A DNA stretch of 64,000 bases from Clostridia bacterium (GCA_017399695.1 JAFQBK010000016.1:1-64000), one strand, 5' to 3'. Positions 19,160 to 28,885 are shown, numbered from the stretch's first letter. A program made the numbers and translations. The notes: a model not told the origin generated them from the sequence alone.

Positions 19160-20445
19160 AGCTTTTAAAGATTTACAATGAAGTGGTAAAGGAAACACTT
19201 TACTATGCAAAACATGATAGTGGGCTTTCGGTCTATATTATGCCGAAAGCGAGTTACAGTAAAAGCTATGCTGTTTTCGGTACACATTTTGGTTCAGTTG
19301 ACAGAAAATTTATCCTGCCGGGGAAAACGGACTTTATGGAAATCCCCGATGGCGTGGCACATTTTTTAGAGCATAAGTTGTTCGAGCAACCCGATGGCGG
19401 CAATGTGTTTGAGGATTATGCACGGCACGGTGCCAATGCCAACGCATATACGAGCTTTAATTTAACGGCATATTTGTTTGAAAGCACGCAGGATATATTA
19501 GAAAATTTGGGAATTCTGTTAGACTTTGTTCGCAAACCGTACTTTACTAAGGAAAATGTGCAAAAAGAACAGGGAATCATCGGTCAGGAAATCGGGATGT
19601 ATGATGATGACCCCGATTGGCGCGTGATGATGAACTTTTTGTCGTCGATGTTTTCGGAGCATCCGGTGCGTCGTGATATCGCAGGTACGGTGGAAACTAT
19701 TGCACAGATTGACCATGAGCTTTTGTATGATTGTTATAACACCTTTTATAATTTATCCAATATGGTGTTATTCGTCATCGGTGATGTAAAACCGGAGGAA
19801 ATTGCGGAATGTGTCGAAAGACACGTCACGGAAAATGAGCCTTTAGAGCGCGAAATTGTCCGTGATTACGGAAATGAGCCGACGACGGTACTCCAGTCAG
19901 AGGTTTCACAGAAATTAAGCGTTTCTGTCCCGATGTTTATGTTTGGGTTTAAGGATATTGATACCGGTTTTGATGGAAAAGCACTCCTGAAAAAGAATAT
20001 TGAGCTCTCCATCATTGCAGCGGTTCTGTTCGGTCGTTCCGGTGAGCTTTATTCCAAGCTGTACGACGGCGGATATATTTTAGGGGATTTGGGCGTTGAG
20101 GTTGAGTGTGAAAAGGATTATGGCTTTACAGTCATCAGCGGAGAGAGCAAAGACCCGAAAAAAGTAAAAGAAATCGTTTTGGATTATCTTGAAACGGCGG
20201 TAGAACGCGGCGTCTCGCAAGAAGATTTTGAGCGCGTCAAACGCTCTATCTGGGGACGCTATATTAAGCAGTTTAACAATATCAATTCGGTGGCACATAA
20301 CTTTATGTCCGATATCTTCAATCATATCGGCATCTTTGATTTTATAGATGTCATTGATACGGTTACACTTTCGGATGTAAACAAACGGCTATCCGAGCAG
20401 TTTAAGCCGGAGTATTCAGTTTTATCCGTGATTGAACCGATGTAA
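19156..20445 (+). CDS. M16 zinc peptidase (YmfH-type)
   Basis: The 429-residue partner of the preceding gene has the inverted zinc motif HFLEH (about residue 70) and the distal zinc-binding glutamate region QEIGMYDDDPDW typical of active M16 enzymes. It starts with GTG inside the stop of the YmfF homologue. Together they form an active/inactive M16 pair acting in the cytoplasm. In Bacillus the pair sits near pgsA, which is also on this run. Confidence 0.88.
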   Translation: MKLLKIYNEVVKETLYYAKHDSGLSVYIMPKASYSKSYAVFGTHFGSVDRKFILPGKTDFMEIPDGVAHFLEHKLFEQPDGGNVFEDYARHGANANAYTSFNLTAYLFESTQDILENLGILLDFVRKPYFTKENVQKEQGIIGQEIGMYDDDPDWRVMMNFLSSMFSEHPVRRDIAGTVETIAQIDHELLYDCYNTFYNLSNMVLFVIGDVKPEEIAECVERHVTENEPLEREIVRDYGNEPTTVLQSEVSQKLSVSVPMFMFGFKDIDTGFDGKALLKKNIELSIIAAVLFGRSGELYSKLYDGGYILGDLGVEVECEKDYGFTVISGESKDPKKVKEIVLDYLETAVERGVSQEDFERVKRSIWGRYIKQFNNINSVAHNFMSDIFNHIGIFDFIDVIDTVTLSDVNKRLSEQFKPEYSVLSVIEPM

Positions 20446-20499
20446 CTTTCGGGCGGCAAGTTCCGCCTTACATATTCTAGCGAAAGGACGGTACATAGG

Positions 20500-21294
20500 A
20501 TGAATATTATATCTTTTCCGGGTCTTGGAATCGGACCTATGACGATTTATAATTCCGTTAAAATTTTCGGTTTTTCCATTCATTGGTACGGAATTATTAT
20601 CGCAACAGGAATTATTCTTGCATATCTGTTTGCGGTGCGCGAGGGAAAAAAGAGGGGAGTTACACAGGATACACTGATAGATGTAATTCTTTGCGGCTTG
20701 CCTTCTGCGATTGTCTGTGCACGCATTTATTACGTTGCTTTTGAATGGGAACAGTACCGAAATAATTTATGGGATGTTTTCAAGATTTGGGAAGGTGGCA
20801 TTGCCATTTACGGCGGCGTCATCGGTGCGGTTTTGGCGACTTGGATTTATTGCAGAGTGAAAAAAATCAGCTTCGCAAATGTTGCTGACCTTGGCGGTTT
20901 TGGATTTCCTATCGGTCAGGCAATTGGGCGCTGGGGAAATTTTGTGAACGCAGAGGCTTATGGTGAGGCAACGACACTTCCATGGCGTATGGAAATAGCT
21001 CATCTCGGCTATGGCGTACACCCGACTTTTTTATATGAATCCTTATGGAATATCGGGGTATTTCTGTTTTTGCTCTGGTATCGCAAAAAACAGAAATTTG
21101 AAGGCGAAATTTTCCTTTTGTACCTTACGGCATACGGCTTAGGTCGCTTTTGGATTGAGGGCTTGCGGACGGACAGCTTGTGGATTGGTCCAATGCGTGT
21201 TTCGCAGTTGGTTGCCTTGCTTTGCTTTGTTGTGGGCGGAGCGCTTATCATCTATTTTAGAAAGAAAAAGAAAAAAGAAACGCATGCTTTATAA
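20500..21294 (+). CDS. lgt: prolipoprotein diacylglyceryl transferase
   Basis: Lgt transfers a diacylglyceryl group from phosphatidylglycerol to the lipobox cysteine of lipoprotein precursors in the membrane. The 264-residue protein has seven hydrophobic segments and the signature GRWGNFVNAEAYG (about 145-157), plus the HPTFLYESLWN motif. It uses phosphatidylglycerol, the product line of pgsA upstream. Several lipoproteins in this window would be its substrates. Confidence 0.95.
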   Translation: MNIISFPGLGIGPMTIYNSVKIFGFSIHWYGIIIATGIILAYLFAVREGKKRGVTQDTLIDVILCGLPSAIVCARIYYVAFEWEQYRNNLWDVFKIWEGGIAIYGGVIGAVLATWIYCRVKKISFANVADLGGFGFPIGQAIGRWGNFVNAEAYGEATTLPWRMEIAHLGYGVHPTFLYESLWNIGVFLFLLWYRKKQKFEGEIFLLYLTAYGLGRFWIEGLRTDSLWIGPMRVSQLVALLCFVVGGALIIYFRKKKKKETHAL

Positions 21295-21326
21295 AAAAAG
21301 AGGTGGGATATCCCACCTCTTTTTAG
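21295..21326. terminator. bidirectional terminator, perfect palindrome
   Basis: A continuous palindrome (AAAGAGGTGGGA meeting TCCCACCTCTTT) is flanked by A and T runs, between convergent lgt and the M23 peptidase gene. It overlaps the peptidase stop codon. Confidence 0.85.
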
Positions 21327-22372
21327 CTTGCAAAGGAATGGAGAATTGGTTCGTCAAACTCGAATACTCGCTGATATTCCTTGCTTTCGGCATCTTTATA
21401 TACCGCAGATTTATTCTTTTGAAGTAATTCTGTTAAGGCATATAAATCGATCCAAATCTCGTTGTTTGAATCCTTTTGTTGCTCGTTAAAAATCAGCTGA
21501 ATCCCGAAATGGAGATGCGGCGTGTTGATGTTGTTCACATTTTCTTTGGTGCTGTAGCCGGTCATTCCCAAATATCCGATGACGTCACCGGCTTTGACCA
21601 CCTTTCCCTCGTACATATCGTTATACGGATGGTCTTTGCGCAGATGGGCATAGTAATAATAGCGCTTGGAATCAAAACTGCGGATTCCGATGCGCCAACC
21701 GCCATACTGATTCCAGCCGACACACTCGACGATGCCGGATTCAACGGCAATAATCGGCGTACCGACGCTACCCATAAGGTCGTGACCTAAATGCTTGCGA
21801 CGAAACCCATAGGAGCGCGACGAACCAAAATCGTCGTAATGGCTGAAAGAGTAACCACGGGCAATTGGCGAAAATGCCTTTAAGCCGTAGGTTTTGGTTT
21901 TTGTCTTCGTTTTGCCGTCTGCGTCATAGCTCTCAATTTCATATTCGCCCACAAAACCGTCTAAAACGGCGCTGTATGCCTCGAAGAAATAGGTGTAGTG
22001 TTTCATATCCTTTGAGAGCTTTTCGATGCTTTCGCCGTTATCTAGAGTCTTGACGAGTGACTTTAAGTCTTGGCTTTTGTATTGTTTCCAGTTTCCGCCG
22101 TATTTGCAGGCAAGATAGGAGAGTAGTTCAATCCAACTTCTGTTCTTTCCGTTTTTGTGTGCCTCGATGTCTTCTTTTAATGTTTCGCTGAGCGCAGCAT
22201 AAGGAATAGAAAAATCGACCCACTTGATATATTCATCTTTTTTCTCTTCCGTTTGCTCTTCCGTTTGACTTGCCGGGATGGCTTCAAAGGGGAACAAAAA
22301 GAGGAAAAGAAAACAAAGAAGAACGGAAACTATAATTATTGCGTGACGCTTTTTGATGGCACAAATCAACAA
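21323..22372 (-). CDS. M23 family metallopeptidase, membrane-anchored
   Basis: The 349-residue protein has an N-terminal membrane segment (about 10-30) and a C-terminal LytM/M23 domain. The zinc ligands appear as HLGHDLMG and HLHFG, with YYYAHL between. Such enzymes cut peptide cross-links in peptidoglycan, often in spore or division contexts; a SpoIIQ-like role cannot be shown. The start is TTG with AGGATGTGA upstream, so it is slightly uncertain. Confidence 0.8.
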   Translation of the reverse strand: MLICAIKKRHAIIIVSVLLCFLFLFLFPFEAIPASQTEEQTEEKKDEYIKWVDFSIPYAALSETLKEDIEAHKNGKNRSWIELLSYLACKYGGNWKQYKSQDLKSLVKTLDNGESIEKLSKDMKHYTYFFEAYSAVLDGFVGEYEIESYDADGKTKTKTKTYGLKAFSPIARGYSFSHYDDFGSSRSYGFRRKHLGHDLMGSVGTPIIAVESGIVECVGWNQYGGWRIGIRSFDSKRYYYYAHLRKDHPYNDMYEGKVVKAGDVIGYLGMTGYSTKENVNNINTPHLHFGIQLIFNEQQKDSNNEIWIDLYALTELLQKNKSAVYKDAESKEYQRVFEFDEPILHSFAS

Positions 22373-22468
22373 AAAATCACATCCTAACTATCTTTTGTAA
22401 TATATATGATTAAAGACCCCTTATGATGAATATGATAGAAACATAAAAAGGAAAAAGGGGGATTTATT

Positions 22469-23335
22469 ATGATTTTGTCTTTTCGTCGGATGTTGATTTG
22501 GGTGTTGCTTTGTTGTACATCAGTGTTCTTTTTGGGCGGAAATATTCGCAATGTAAGCGGCGATGCCGGTGATGACGGGGTAAAATTACCGATTTTAATG
22601 TATCATCATATCTTAAAGGATTCAAATAAATGGAATCAGTTTGTGATTTCGCCACAGGAGTTTGAGTCGGACCTTAAGTTTCTGAGCGAAAACGGCTATC
22701 AGTCGGTTGTAATTGAGGATTTATTGTTATATCAAAAGGGAGAAAAAGAGCTCCCTAAAAAACCCGTGATGATTACAGTGGATGACGGATATTTGTCAGT
22801 AAAAGAATATATGCTGCCGTTGCTCGAAAAGTATGAGATGCGTGCAGTGTTTTCCATTATCGGAAGATATACGGACGAATATTCCGAAAACAATGACATA
22901 AATGTATCTTATGCCCATGTAAACAGTGAAGATTTAGCGGAGTTATCGCGAGGTGGCATATTTGAGATTCAGAACCATACCTACGATATGCACAAAATTA
23001 AGCAAGGCAGAAAAGGAGCAAAAATCAGCGCAGGAGAGAGTAAAGAAAACTACAAGAAAATCTTTTGTGAGGATGTTGAGAAAGCGCAGAAGATGATTTC
23101 AAACGCCATTTCAAAAGACCCGACCTGTTTTACATATCCGTTTGGATTTTATTCAAAGGAGAGCGAGGAATTTATAAAAGAGATGGGTTTTTCTGCTTCG
23201 CTTTCCTGTACCGAGGGAGTGAATCTTCTGTCGAAAGAAACCGGGGGGTTGTATCTATTAAAACGCTTTAACAGACCCCACGGAAAAAGTGCAAAACAAA
23301 TTTTTGTAAAGGCGGGGCTAGAAGCGAAAAAATAA
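22469..23335 (+). CDS. polysaccharide deacetylase, exported
   Basis: The 288-residue protein has an N-terminal signal or anchor segment (about 8-25) and a NodB-type deacetylase domain. The domain includes ILMYHHI and the metal-binding motif TVDDGYLS, with later FEIQNHTYDMHK and FTYPFGFYS. It probably removes acetyl groups from cell-wall or capsular sugars outside the cell. AAAGGGGG lies upstream of the ATG. It is divergent from the M23 gene. Confidence 0.87.
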   Translation: MILSFRRMLIWVLLCCTSVFFLGGNIRNVSGDAGDDGVKLPILMYHHILKDSNKWNQFVISPQEFESDLKFLSENGYQSVVIEDLLLYQKGEKELPKKPVMITVDDGYLSVKEYMLPLLEKYEMRAVFSIIGRYTDEYSENNDINVSYAHVNSEDLAELSRGGIFEIQNHTYDMHKIKQGRKGAKISAGESKENYKKIFCEDVEKAQKMISNAISKDPTCFTYPFGFYSKESEEFIKEMGFSASLSCTEGVNLLSKETGGLYLLKRFNRPHGKSAKQIFVKAGLEAKK

Positions 23336-23358
23336 ATGTAAAAAAATGAAAAAAACAC

Positions 23359-23387
23359 TTGCTATTTTCAAAAACTTGTTGTATAAT
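23359..23387 (+). promoter_or_regulatory. sigma-A promoter for rplS
   Basis: TTGCTA at 23359-23364 and TATAAT at 23382-23387 have a 17-bp spacer, within 105 bases of rplS. Confidence 0.75.
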
Positions 23388-23393
23388 ACTTTG

Positions 23394-23489
23394 TTGTGTG
23401 GGCGTATGCCTGCTGGTGTAATACGGACATTCCTCTGCTAGCTTATAAAGTTTGGGCAAGAATGTTTTGGGAGAGAGGAGGATAAATCC
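23394..23489 (+). ncRNA. structured 5' leader of rplS (possible L19 leader)
   Basis: The leader contains the small hairpin GGGCGTATGCC and a longer pairing of ACATTC (near 23427) with GAATGT (near 23460). Autogenous L19 leaders are known in Bacillota. I infer that this is one; no covariance model was run. Confidence 0.4.
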
Positions 23490-23831
23490 ATGGACATCAT
23501 TAAAGAATTAACACAGGACCAGATCAGAACTGATTTACCGGAACTGGAAATCGGTAGCACTGTTAAAGTGCATGTAAAAGTTAAGGAAGGTAACCGCGAA
23601 AGAATCCAGGTGTTTGAAGGTACTATTATTAAGATTCAGCACGGCGGCATTCAGAAGACCTTTACTGTAAGACGTATTTCTTACGGTATCGGTGTAGAGC
23701 GTACTTTCCCGGTCAATTCTCCTAAAATTGACAAGATCGAGGTAGTGAGAAAAGGTAAGGTTAGACGTGCTCGTCTTTACTACCTGCGTGACAGAGTCGG
23801 TAAAGCAGCAAAGGTTAAAGAACGCTTATAA
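23490..23831 (+). CDS. rplS: 50S ribosomal protein L19
   Basis: The 113-residue protein has the full L19 sequence, including [19 protein letters not shown] and the C-terminal [20 protein letters not shown]. It sits at the 30S-50S interface. It begins the conserved block rplS-lepB-rbgA-rnhB-yraN, with a strong AGAGGAGGA ribosome site. Confidence 0.98.
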   Translation: MDIIKELTQDQIRTDLPELEIGSTVKVHVKVKEGNRERIQVFEGTIIKIQHGGIQKTFTVRRISYGIGVERTFPVNSPKIDKIEVVRKGKVRRARLYYLRDRVGKAAKVKERL

Positions 23832-23843
23832 GAAGCATCATAC

Positions 23844-23936
23844 AATCGGGACGGTATTTTCCGTCCCGATTTATGCAATTACGGGAAATTTTGATGCGTT
23901 AAGAAAGAGCAGAATGGATTCTGCTTTTTCTTATCT
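23844..23936 (+). terminator. two tandem hairpins between rplS and lepB
   Basis: The first hairpin pairs 23844-23854 with 23861-23871. The second pairs AGCAGAA with TTCTGCT at 23908-23925 and extends into A/T-rich arms. They probably reduce read-through from the ribosomal protein gene into lepB. Confidence 0.6.
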
Positions 23937-23968
23937 TATCAGAAAATATTGAAGGAGGAAATTACGTA

Positions 23969-24664
23969 ATGGATGCAGAAAACAAAGATTTTTACGAAGA
24001 AAATAAGCCGAAGCAGGGCGTTGTTTTTGATGCAGAAGAGTTTGAAAAAGAATATATAGTACTTGATGAAATAGACGATGAAATGCTAGAACCTGTGTTA
24101 GAGGAAAAAAGAAAGAACGGATGGCTTCGTGAGCTGTATGAGTGGACCCAGGCGATTGCGGTTGCTTTGGTCGTTGCGCTCATCATCAATCAGTTTTTCT
24201 TTGCCATTGTGCAGGTCGAGGGAGATTCAATGCTACCGACGCTCCACGACGACGAACGTCTGGTCATCAGTAAGTTTATGTATACACCACAAAACGACGA
24301 TATTGTCATTGTAAAGTCAGAAGCACTTGGCAAGCATATTGTAAAACGCGTCATTGCAACGCCGGGTCAGGAAATCAATATCGTAGCGGCAACCGGTGAT
24401 GTTTATGTTGACGGAAAACTCCTGGATGAGCCGTATATTAAAGAAAAAATTATCGCTTCAAGAGTTGGAACGAAATATAACTATCCTTTGATTGTTCCGG
24501 AAGACACGGTTTTTGTGCTGGGTGATAACCGAAATAATTCGCAGGACAGCCGTTCTCTTGGAGTTATTCCGTATTCGGAAATTGTTGGAAAAGCAACACT
24601 CAGAATTCTGCCGTTTGATAAGTTTGGCGGACTGTATGATAATGTGCCGAAAGATTTAGAATAA
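23969..24664 (+). CDS. lepB: signal peptidase I
   Basis: LepB removes signal peptides from exported proteins. After an acidic N-terminal tail of about 55 residues there is one membrane segment (about 62-80). The catalytic serine motif GDSMLPTL and the lysine motif KRVIATPG follow, then GDNRNNSQDSRSLG. Length is 231 residues. The gene follows GAAGGAGG. Confidence 0.96.
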   Translation: MDAENKDFYEENKPKQGVVFDAEEFEKEYIVLDEIDDEMLEPVLEEKRKNGWLRELYEWTQAIAVALVVALIINQFFFAIVQVEGDSMLPTLHDDERLVISKFMYTPQNDDIVIVKSEALGKHIVKRVIATPGQEINIVAATGDVYVDGKLLDEPYIKEKIIASRVGTKYNYPLIVPEDTVFVLGDNRNNSQDSRSLGVIPYSEIVGKATLRILPFDKFGGLYDNVPKDLE

Positions 24665-24726
24665 TAAAATGGTAGGGGCAGGGTGATTCGCCGTGTCCCT
24701 TTTCTATTACAGAAAGGATGAATGCT

Positions 24727-25584
24727 ATGAACGTACAGTGGTTCCCGGGACATATGGCAAAAACACGCCGTATGATGAGCGAGCAATTAGGTCTCATTGA
24801 TATTGTGGTTGAACTTTTGGATGCCAGACTTCCGCTTTCATCCCAGAATCCGGAAATCAGCAATATCATCGGTGACAAGCCACGCCTGATTATCTTAAAT
24901 AAAGCAGACCTTGCAGATGACGCGGTCAATCAGGAGTGGGTGAGATATTTTAAAGAAAAAGGAATTTATGCCATCCTTTTAGATAGTGTTCACGCGAAAA
25001 ACTTGAATTTTGTTGCAGACAAAATACGTCTGGTCTTAAAAGACAAGCTCGAAAAACAGGCGGAAAAAGGCATGTCCGGCCGCTCGGTGAAGGTTATGGT
25101 TGCAGGCATCCCAAATGTGGGAAAATCGTCGTTTATCAATAAACTGGCGGGAAGAGCCAGCGCAATTACCGGTGACCGACCGGGTGTGACGCGCGGAAAA
25201 CAATGGATTCGCCTGAAAAACGGGATTGAGCTATTGGATACTCCGGGTATCTTGTGGCCAAAGTTTGAGGATGAGGAGACGGGATTGCGCCTCGCATACG
25301 TCGGCTCGATTAAGGATGAGATTATGGATGTAGAAACTTTAGCATCCAAACTGCTTGAATTCTTAAATAGCGAATATAAAGAAGAACTTTGTGCAAGATA
25401 TAAGCTTTCGGAGACAGAAAATCTGATGGGTTATGAACTTCTTGAAATGATTGGAAAAAAACGAGGGTTTGTAATTTCGGGCGGCGAAATAGACCTTTTG
25501 CGTGCAGCAAATATTGTGCTGGATGAATTCAGAAGCAGCAAAATAGGAAAGATCAGTCTGGAACGACCGAAAGTGGAGGAGTGA
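24727..25584 (+). CDS. rbgA: ribosome biogenesis GTPase RbgA (YlqF)
   Basis: RbgA is needed for late assembly of the 50S subunit. It is a circularly permuted GTPase: G4 NKADL (about 60) precedes G1 GIPNVGKSS and G3 DTPGI. The N-terminal WFPGHMAK is a family signature. The ATG at 24727 has AAAGG at suitable spacing; the ATG at 24718 abuts the site. It ends inside the rnhB ribosome-binding region. Confidence 0.95.
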   Translation: MNVQWFPGHMAKTRRMMSEQLGLIDIVVELLDARLPLSSQNPEISNIIGDKPRLIILNKADLADDAVNQEWVRYFKEKGIYAILLDSVHAKNLNFVADKIRLVLKDKLEKQAEKGMSGRSVKVMVAGIPNVGKSSFINKLAGRASAITGDRPGVTRGKQWIRLKNGIELLDTPGILWPKFEDEETGLRLAYVGSIKDEIMDVETLASKLLEFLNSEYKEELCARYKLSETENLMGYELLEMIGKKRGFVISGGEIDLLRAANIVLDEFRSSKIGKISLERPKVEE

Positions 25585-25589
25585 GCCTG

Positions 25590-26210
25590 ATGCAGAGAAA
25601 TGAATTTGATGCACAATACCGCAAAAATGGAATTCAGCTTTTAGCCGGCGTGGATGAAGCAGGGAGGGGCCCATTGGCAGGTCCTGTCTATGCGGCGGCA
25701 GTGATTTTGCCGGAGGACTATTATCTGGAAGATATCAACGACTCGAAAAAGCTGAGCGAGAAAAAAAGAGAAGTGCTGTTTGATGTTATTTGTGAAAATG
25801 CCCTGGCATATTGTATCAGCTCAGTCAGCGCAAAAGAAATTGATGAAATCAACATCTTAAACGCGACCTTTCTTGCGATGAAGCAGGCGGTGGAGGGCTT
25901 GTCCTTGCCGGCAGATTTTGTATTGGTTGACGGCAATCGCTCCAAAGGACTTTCGGTGCCGTTTGAATGTGTGGTTAGTGGGGATGCGAAAAGTCAGAGC
26001 ATCGCAGCAGCGTCCATCCTAGCTAAAGTGGCAAGAGACAGACATGTCAAAGAGTGTTTAGCGCCGAAATATCCGCAATATGAGTTCGAAAAGCACAAAG
26101 GCTACGGCACAAAACTACATACGGAAAAGATTTTAGAGTTTGGACCCTGTGAGGAGCACCGAATGAGCTTTTTGGGAAAAATACTTGCGAAAAAGGAATT
26201 ATTGGAATGA
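25590..26210 (+). CDS. rnhB: ribonuclease HII
   Basis: RNase HII removes ribonucleotides from DNA. The 206-residue protein has the DEAGRGPLAGP active-site motif, later DSKKLSEKKRE and the aspartates VDGN and SGDAKS. The ATG at 25590 lies 9 bases after GGAGGA; an in-frame GTG at 25581 is too close. It overlaps yraN by 4 bases. Confidence 0.95.
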   Translation: MQRNEFDAQYRKNGIQLLAGVDEAGRGPLAGPVYAAAVILPEDYYLEDINDSKKLSEKKREVLFDVICENALAYCISSVSAKEIDEINILNATFLAMKQAVEGLSLPADFVLVDGNRSKGLSVPFECVVSGDAKSQSIAAASILAKVARDRHVKECLAPKYPQYEFEKHKGYGTKLHTEKILEFGPCEEHRMSFLGKILAKKELLE

Positions 26211-26578
26211 TGAAAAATACATTATTCTTTGGGAATGTCGGTGAAAAAGCGGCATGTAAATACTTAAAAAAGAATAAATATAAAATACTTGCGTGCAATT
26301 ACCGAAAGCCCTATGGTGAGATAGATATCATTGTACAAAAAGGCGAAACGGTTGTTTTTGTTGAGGTTAAAACGCGAAAAGGAACGGAATTCGGTCTTGC
26401 TTGTGAGGCTGTGACTGCATCAAAACAAAAGCGTTTAGTGCAAACAGCGTACAGTTTTATTGAAGAAAACAATCTGGACTTAAATTACAGATTTGATGTT
26501 ATTGAGGTTTATCACGAAAACGGTAAGGCGAAAACTATCAATCATATTGAAAATGCATTTTTGGTGGAGGGATTTTAG
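26207..26578 (+). CDS. YraN/UPF0102 family predicted nuclease
   Basis: The 123-residue protein has the PD-(D/E)xK-like core NYRKPYGEIDIIVQ...VFVEVKTRKGT. The family is predicted to be a Holliday-junction-resolvase-like nuclease. It starts on ATG overlapping the rnhB stop, with a second ATG immediately after. Position after rnhB is conserved. Confidence 0.9.
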   Translation: MMKNTLFFGNVGEKAACKYLKKNKYKILACNYRKPYGEIDIIVQKGETVVFVEVKTRKGTEFGLACEAVTASKQKRLVQTAYSFIEENNLDLNYRFDVIEVYHENGKAKTINHIENAFLVEGF

Positions 26579-27528
26579 TGAAATATCCATACACGATTGT
26601 TGACTCTCATTGCGACACCTGCGCAGAACTTTTGGACCGTGGAGAAGAATTGCTGCAGAACGAGGGCCATATTAGTCTTACGGAGCTTAAAAAGTATCGC
26701 GGTTATATCCAGTTTTTTGCTGCGTGGATTGACGAAAACAAGGAAAACTGGCTGTCCCGTGCTTGTGCAATTATTGATAAATTCTATCAAGAGCTTGAGA
26801 AAAACAAGGATTCTATGCTCTTGATTCAAAACAGTTCTGACCTAAAGCGCGCCCTGGACGAGAAAAAAGTCGGCGCGATTTTGGCGATTGAAGATGGACG
26901 TGCGATTTGCGGTGAACTGTCAAACCTTCGTACGCTTTATCGTTTGGGCGTGCGGGCAATGACGCTTGCGTGGAACCATGATAACGATTTGACCGGCGGA
27001 ACGCTGACAAAGGATAACGACGGATTGACTTCGTTTGGAAAAGATGTGGTTCGTGAGATGAACCGTTTGGGAATGATGGTCGATGTGTCGCATCTTCCTA
27101 AGAAAAGCTTTTGGGATGTTTTAGAGATAACGGATAGCCCTGTGTTTGCGTCACACTCAAATTGTGAGGCAATCCATAAACATCCGAGAAATTTAGACGA
27201 TGAGCAAATCAAAGCCTTAATTCAGACCGGAGGCATGTTGGGTATCAGCGTCTATCCGGCCTTTTTAACGGATAAAGAAGCGAGCCTTGACGATGTGATA
27301 AAACATATCGACCATGTTTTGTCGCTTGGTGGAGAAAAAATCCTAGGCATCGGGACAGATTTCGATGGAATTCCGAATCTTCCGGTAGAAATGAAAAATG
27401 CCGGAGATTTGCATCTTTTATTCGATAAAATGAAAAAAATAGGATACAAAGATTCGTTAATAGATGCAATCACCCACGGGAACTTCGTAAATTATTTGGA
27501 TAAAGCGCTGAAAAATGAAAAAAGTTGA
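26578..27528 (+). CDS. membrane dipeptidase (M19 family)
   Basis: The 316-residue protein belongs to the renal-dipeptidase (M19) zinc peptidases: the first metal motif is DSHCD, with AIEDGRAI, SHSNC and GIGTDFDG later. It would cleave dipeptides, including D-amino-acid ones. It starts with GTG overlapping the previous stop by one base. Confidence 0.9.
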   Translation: MKYPYTIVDSHCDTCAELLDRGEELLQNEGHISLTELKKYRGYIQFFAAWIDENKENWLSRACAIIDKFYQELEKNKDSMLLIQNSSDLKRALDEKKVGAILAIEDGRAICGELSNLRTLYRLGVRAMTLAWNHDNDLTGGTLTKDNDGLTSFGKDVVREMNRLGMMVDVSHLPKKSFWDVLEITDSPVFASHSNCEAIHKHPRNLDDEQIKALIQTGGMLGISVYPAFLTDKEASLDDVIKHIDHVLSLGGEKILGIGTDFDGIPNLPVEMKNAGDLHLLFDKMKKIGYKDSLIDAITHGNFVNYLDKALKNEKS

Positions 27529-27536
27529 TTTTATTC

Positions 27537-27565
27537 TTGCATTTTTGACAAAAATATATTACAAT
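27537..27565 (+). promoter_or_regulatory. candidate sigma-A promoter for aminotransferase gene
   Basis: TTGCAT (27537-27542) and TACAAT (27560-27565) are separated by 17 bp. A nearby TTGACA at 27545 has unsuitable spacing. Confidence 0.5.
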
Positions 27566-27619
27566 ATTATGCATGTAATTTTATGTATCTGAACTTATAA
27601 CGATGGAGGACAGGAAGCT

Positions 27620-28810
27620 ATGTATATTTCGGAAAAAGCGAAAAGCATCAGCCCGTCAACGACGCTTGCGATTGATGCAAAATTTAAACAGATGAAAGCA
27701 GAGGGCATCGATGTTGTCGGCTTTGGCACAGGAGAGCCGGATTTTGATACCCCTCAATATATTAAAGATGCAGCGATTGCGGCGATTTGTGAAGGCAAAA
27801 CTAAATATACCCCCGCTGCCGGTACGATTGATTTACGTAAAGCAATTTGTAAAAAGTTAAAGGATGAAAATGGTCTTGATTATACCTTTGACCAGATTGT
27901 TGTATCCAACGGTGCGAAGCATTCTTTGGTCAATACATTCCAGGCAATCTTAAACCCGGGCGATGAGGTTATTATTCCTGCACCTTTCTGGGTGAGCTAT
28001 CCGGAAATGGTTAAGATGGCAGATGGTGTGCCAGTGGTTCTGACAACGAGCGAGGCAGATTCCTTTAAGTTTACGGCAGAGGAATTCCGTGCAGCGATTA
28101 CACCGAAAACCCGTGCTGTCGTATTAAACAGTCCGTCGAATCCGACCGGTATGGTTTATACGGAGGAAGAACTCCGTGCGATTGCAGATGTTGCGGTCGA
28201 AAATAACATTTATGTTGTATCTGATGAAATCTATGAGCATCTAATTTATGAGGGCAAGCACGTCAGCATTGCAAGCTTTAGCCCGGAAATCAAAGACCTC
28301 ACCATTATCATTAACGGTGTGTCTAAAACCTATGCCATGACCGGATGGCGTATCGGATACGCTGCAGCTCCGCAACCGATTGCAAAGGTGATGTCAAACA
28401 TCCAGTCGCACGCGACTTCGAACCCGAACTCCATTGCGCAGGCAGCGACCATTGCAGCACTGGGCGGCGGAAAAGAAGAAATTGAAATGATGAAAAAAGC
28501 ATTCGCAGAGCGTCGTGATTATATGGTCGAGCGCATCAATTCCATCCCCGGAATTTCTTGCCTGAAGCCGAGCGGTGCGTTTTATGTGATGATGAACATC
28601 AGCAAGCTCAAAGGTCGCACGATGGCAGGTAAGCTGATTGAAACCTCAGATGATTTTGCAAATGCGCTGCTTGACAGTGCAAAGGTTGCGGTTGTTCCGT
28701 GCAGTGGTTTTGGCGCTGATGATTTTGTTCGTTGGTCGTATGCTACAGCAATGGAAAACATCAAAGAGGGACTTGACCGAGTCGAGAAATTCATCAAGGA
28801 TAACGAATAA
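27620..28810 (+). CDS. class I/II PLP-dependent aminotransferase (aspartate aminotransferase type)
   Basis: The 396-residue enzyme begins with the aspartate aminotransferase I-gamma pattern (SISPSTTLAIDAKFKQMK, GTGEPDFDTP). The PLP lysine lies in GVSKTYAMTGWRIGY and the substrate arginine in DFVRWSYA. It moves amino groups between an amino acid and 2-oxoglutarate or a similar acceptor; aspartate is most likely. It has its own promoter and terminator. Confidence 0.9.
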   Translation: MYISEKAKSISPSTTLAIDAKFKQMKAEGIDVVGFGTGEPDFDTPQYIKDAAIAAICEGKTKYTPAAGTIDLRKAICKKLKDENGLDYTFDQIVVSNGAKHSLVNTFQAILNPGDEVIIPAPFWVSYPEMVKMADGVPVVLTTSEADSFKFTAEEFRAAITPKTRAVVLNSPSNPTGMVYTEEELRAIADVAVENNIYVVSDEIYEHLIYEGKHVSIASFSPEIKDLTIIINGVSKTYAMTGWRIGYAAAPQPIAKVMSNIQSHATSNPNSIAQAATIAALGGGKEEIEMMKKAFAERRDYMVERINSIPGISCLKPSGAFYVMMNISKLKGRTMAGKLIETSDDFANALLDSAKVAVVPCSGFGADDFVRWSYATAMENIKEGLDRVEKFIKDNE

Positions 28811-28815
28811 TTCCA

Positions 28816-28848
28816 AGCGGTAAAGTAATGGCTTTACCGCTGTTTTTG
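28816..28848 (+). terminator. intrinsic terminator
   Basis: A 10-bp stem (28816-28825 with 28832-28841) and 6-base loop are followed by GTTTTTGTTT. It ends the aminotransferase transcript. Confidence 0.85.
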
Positions 28849-28885
28849 TTTAAAACAGAAAGAATGGAAGATAATAAACTCTGTC

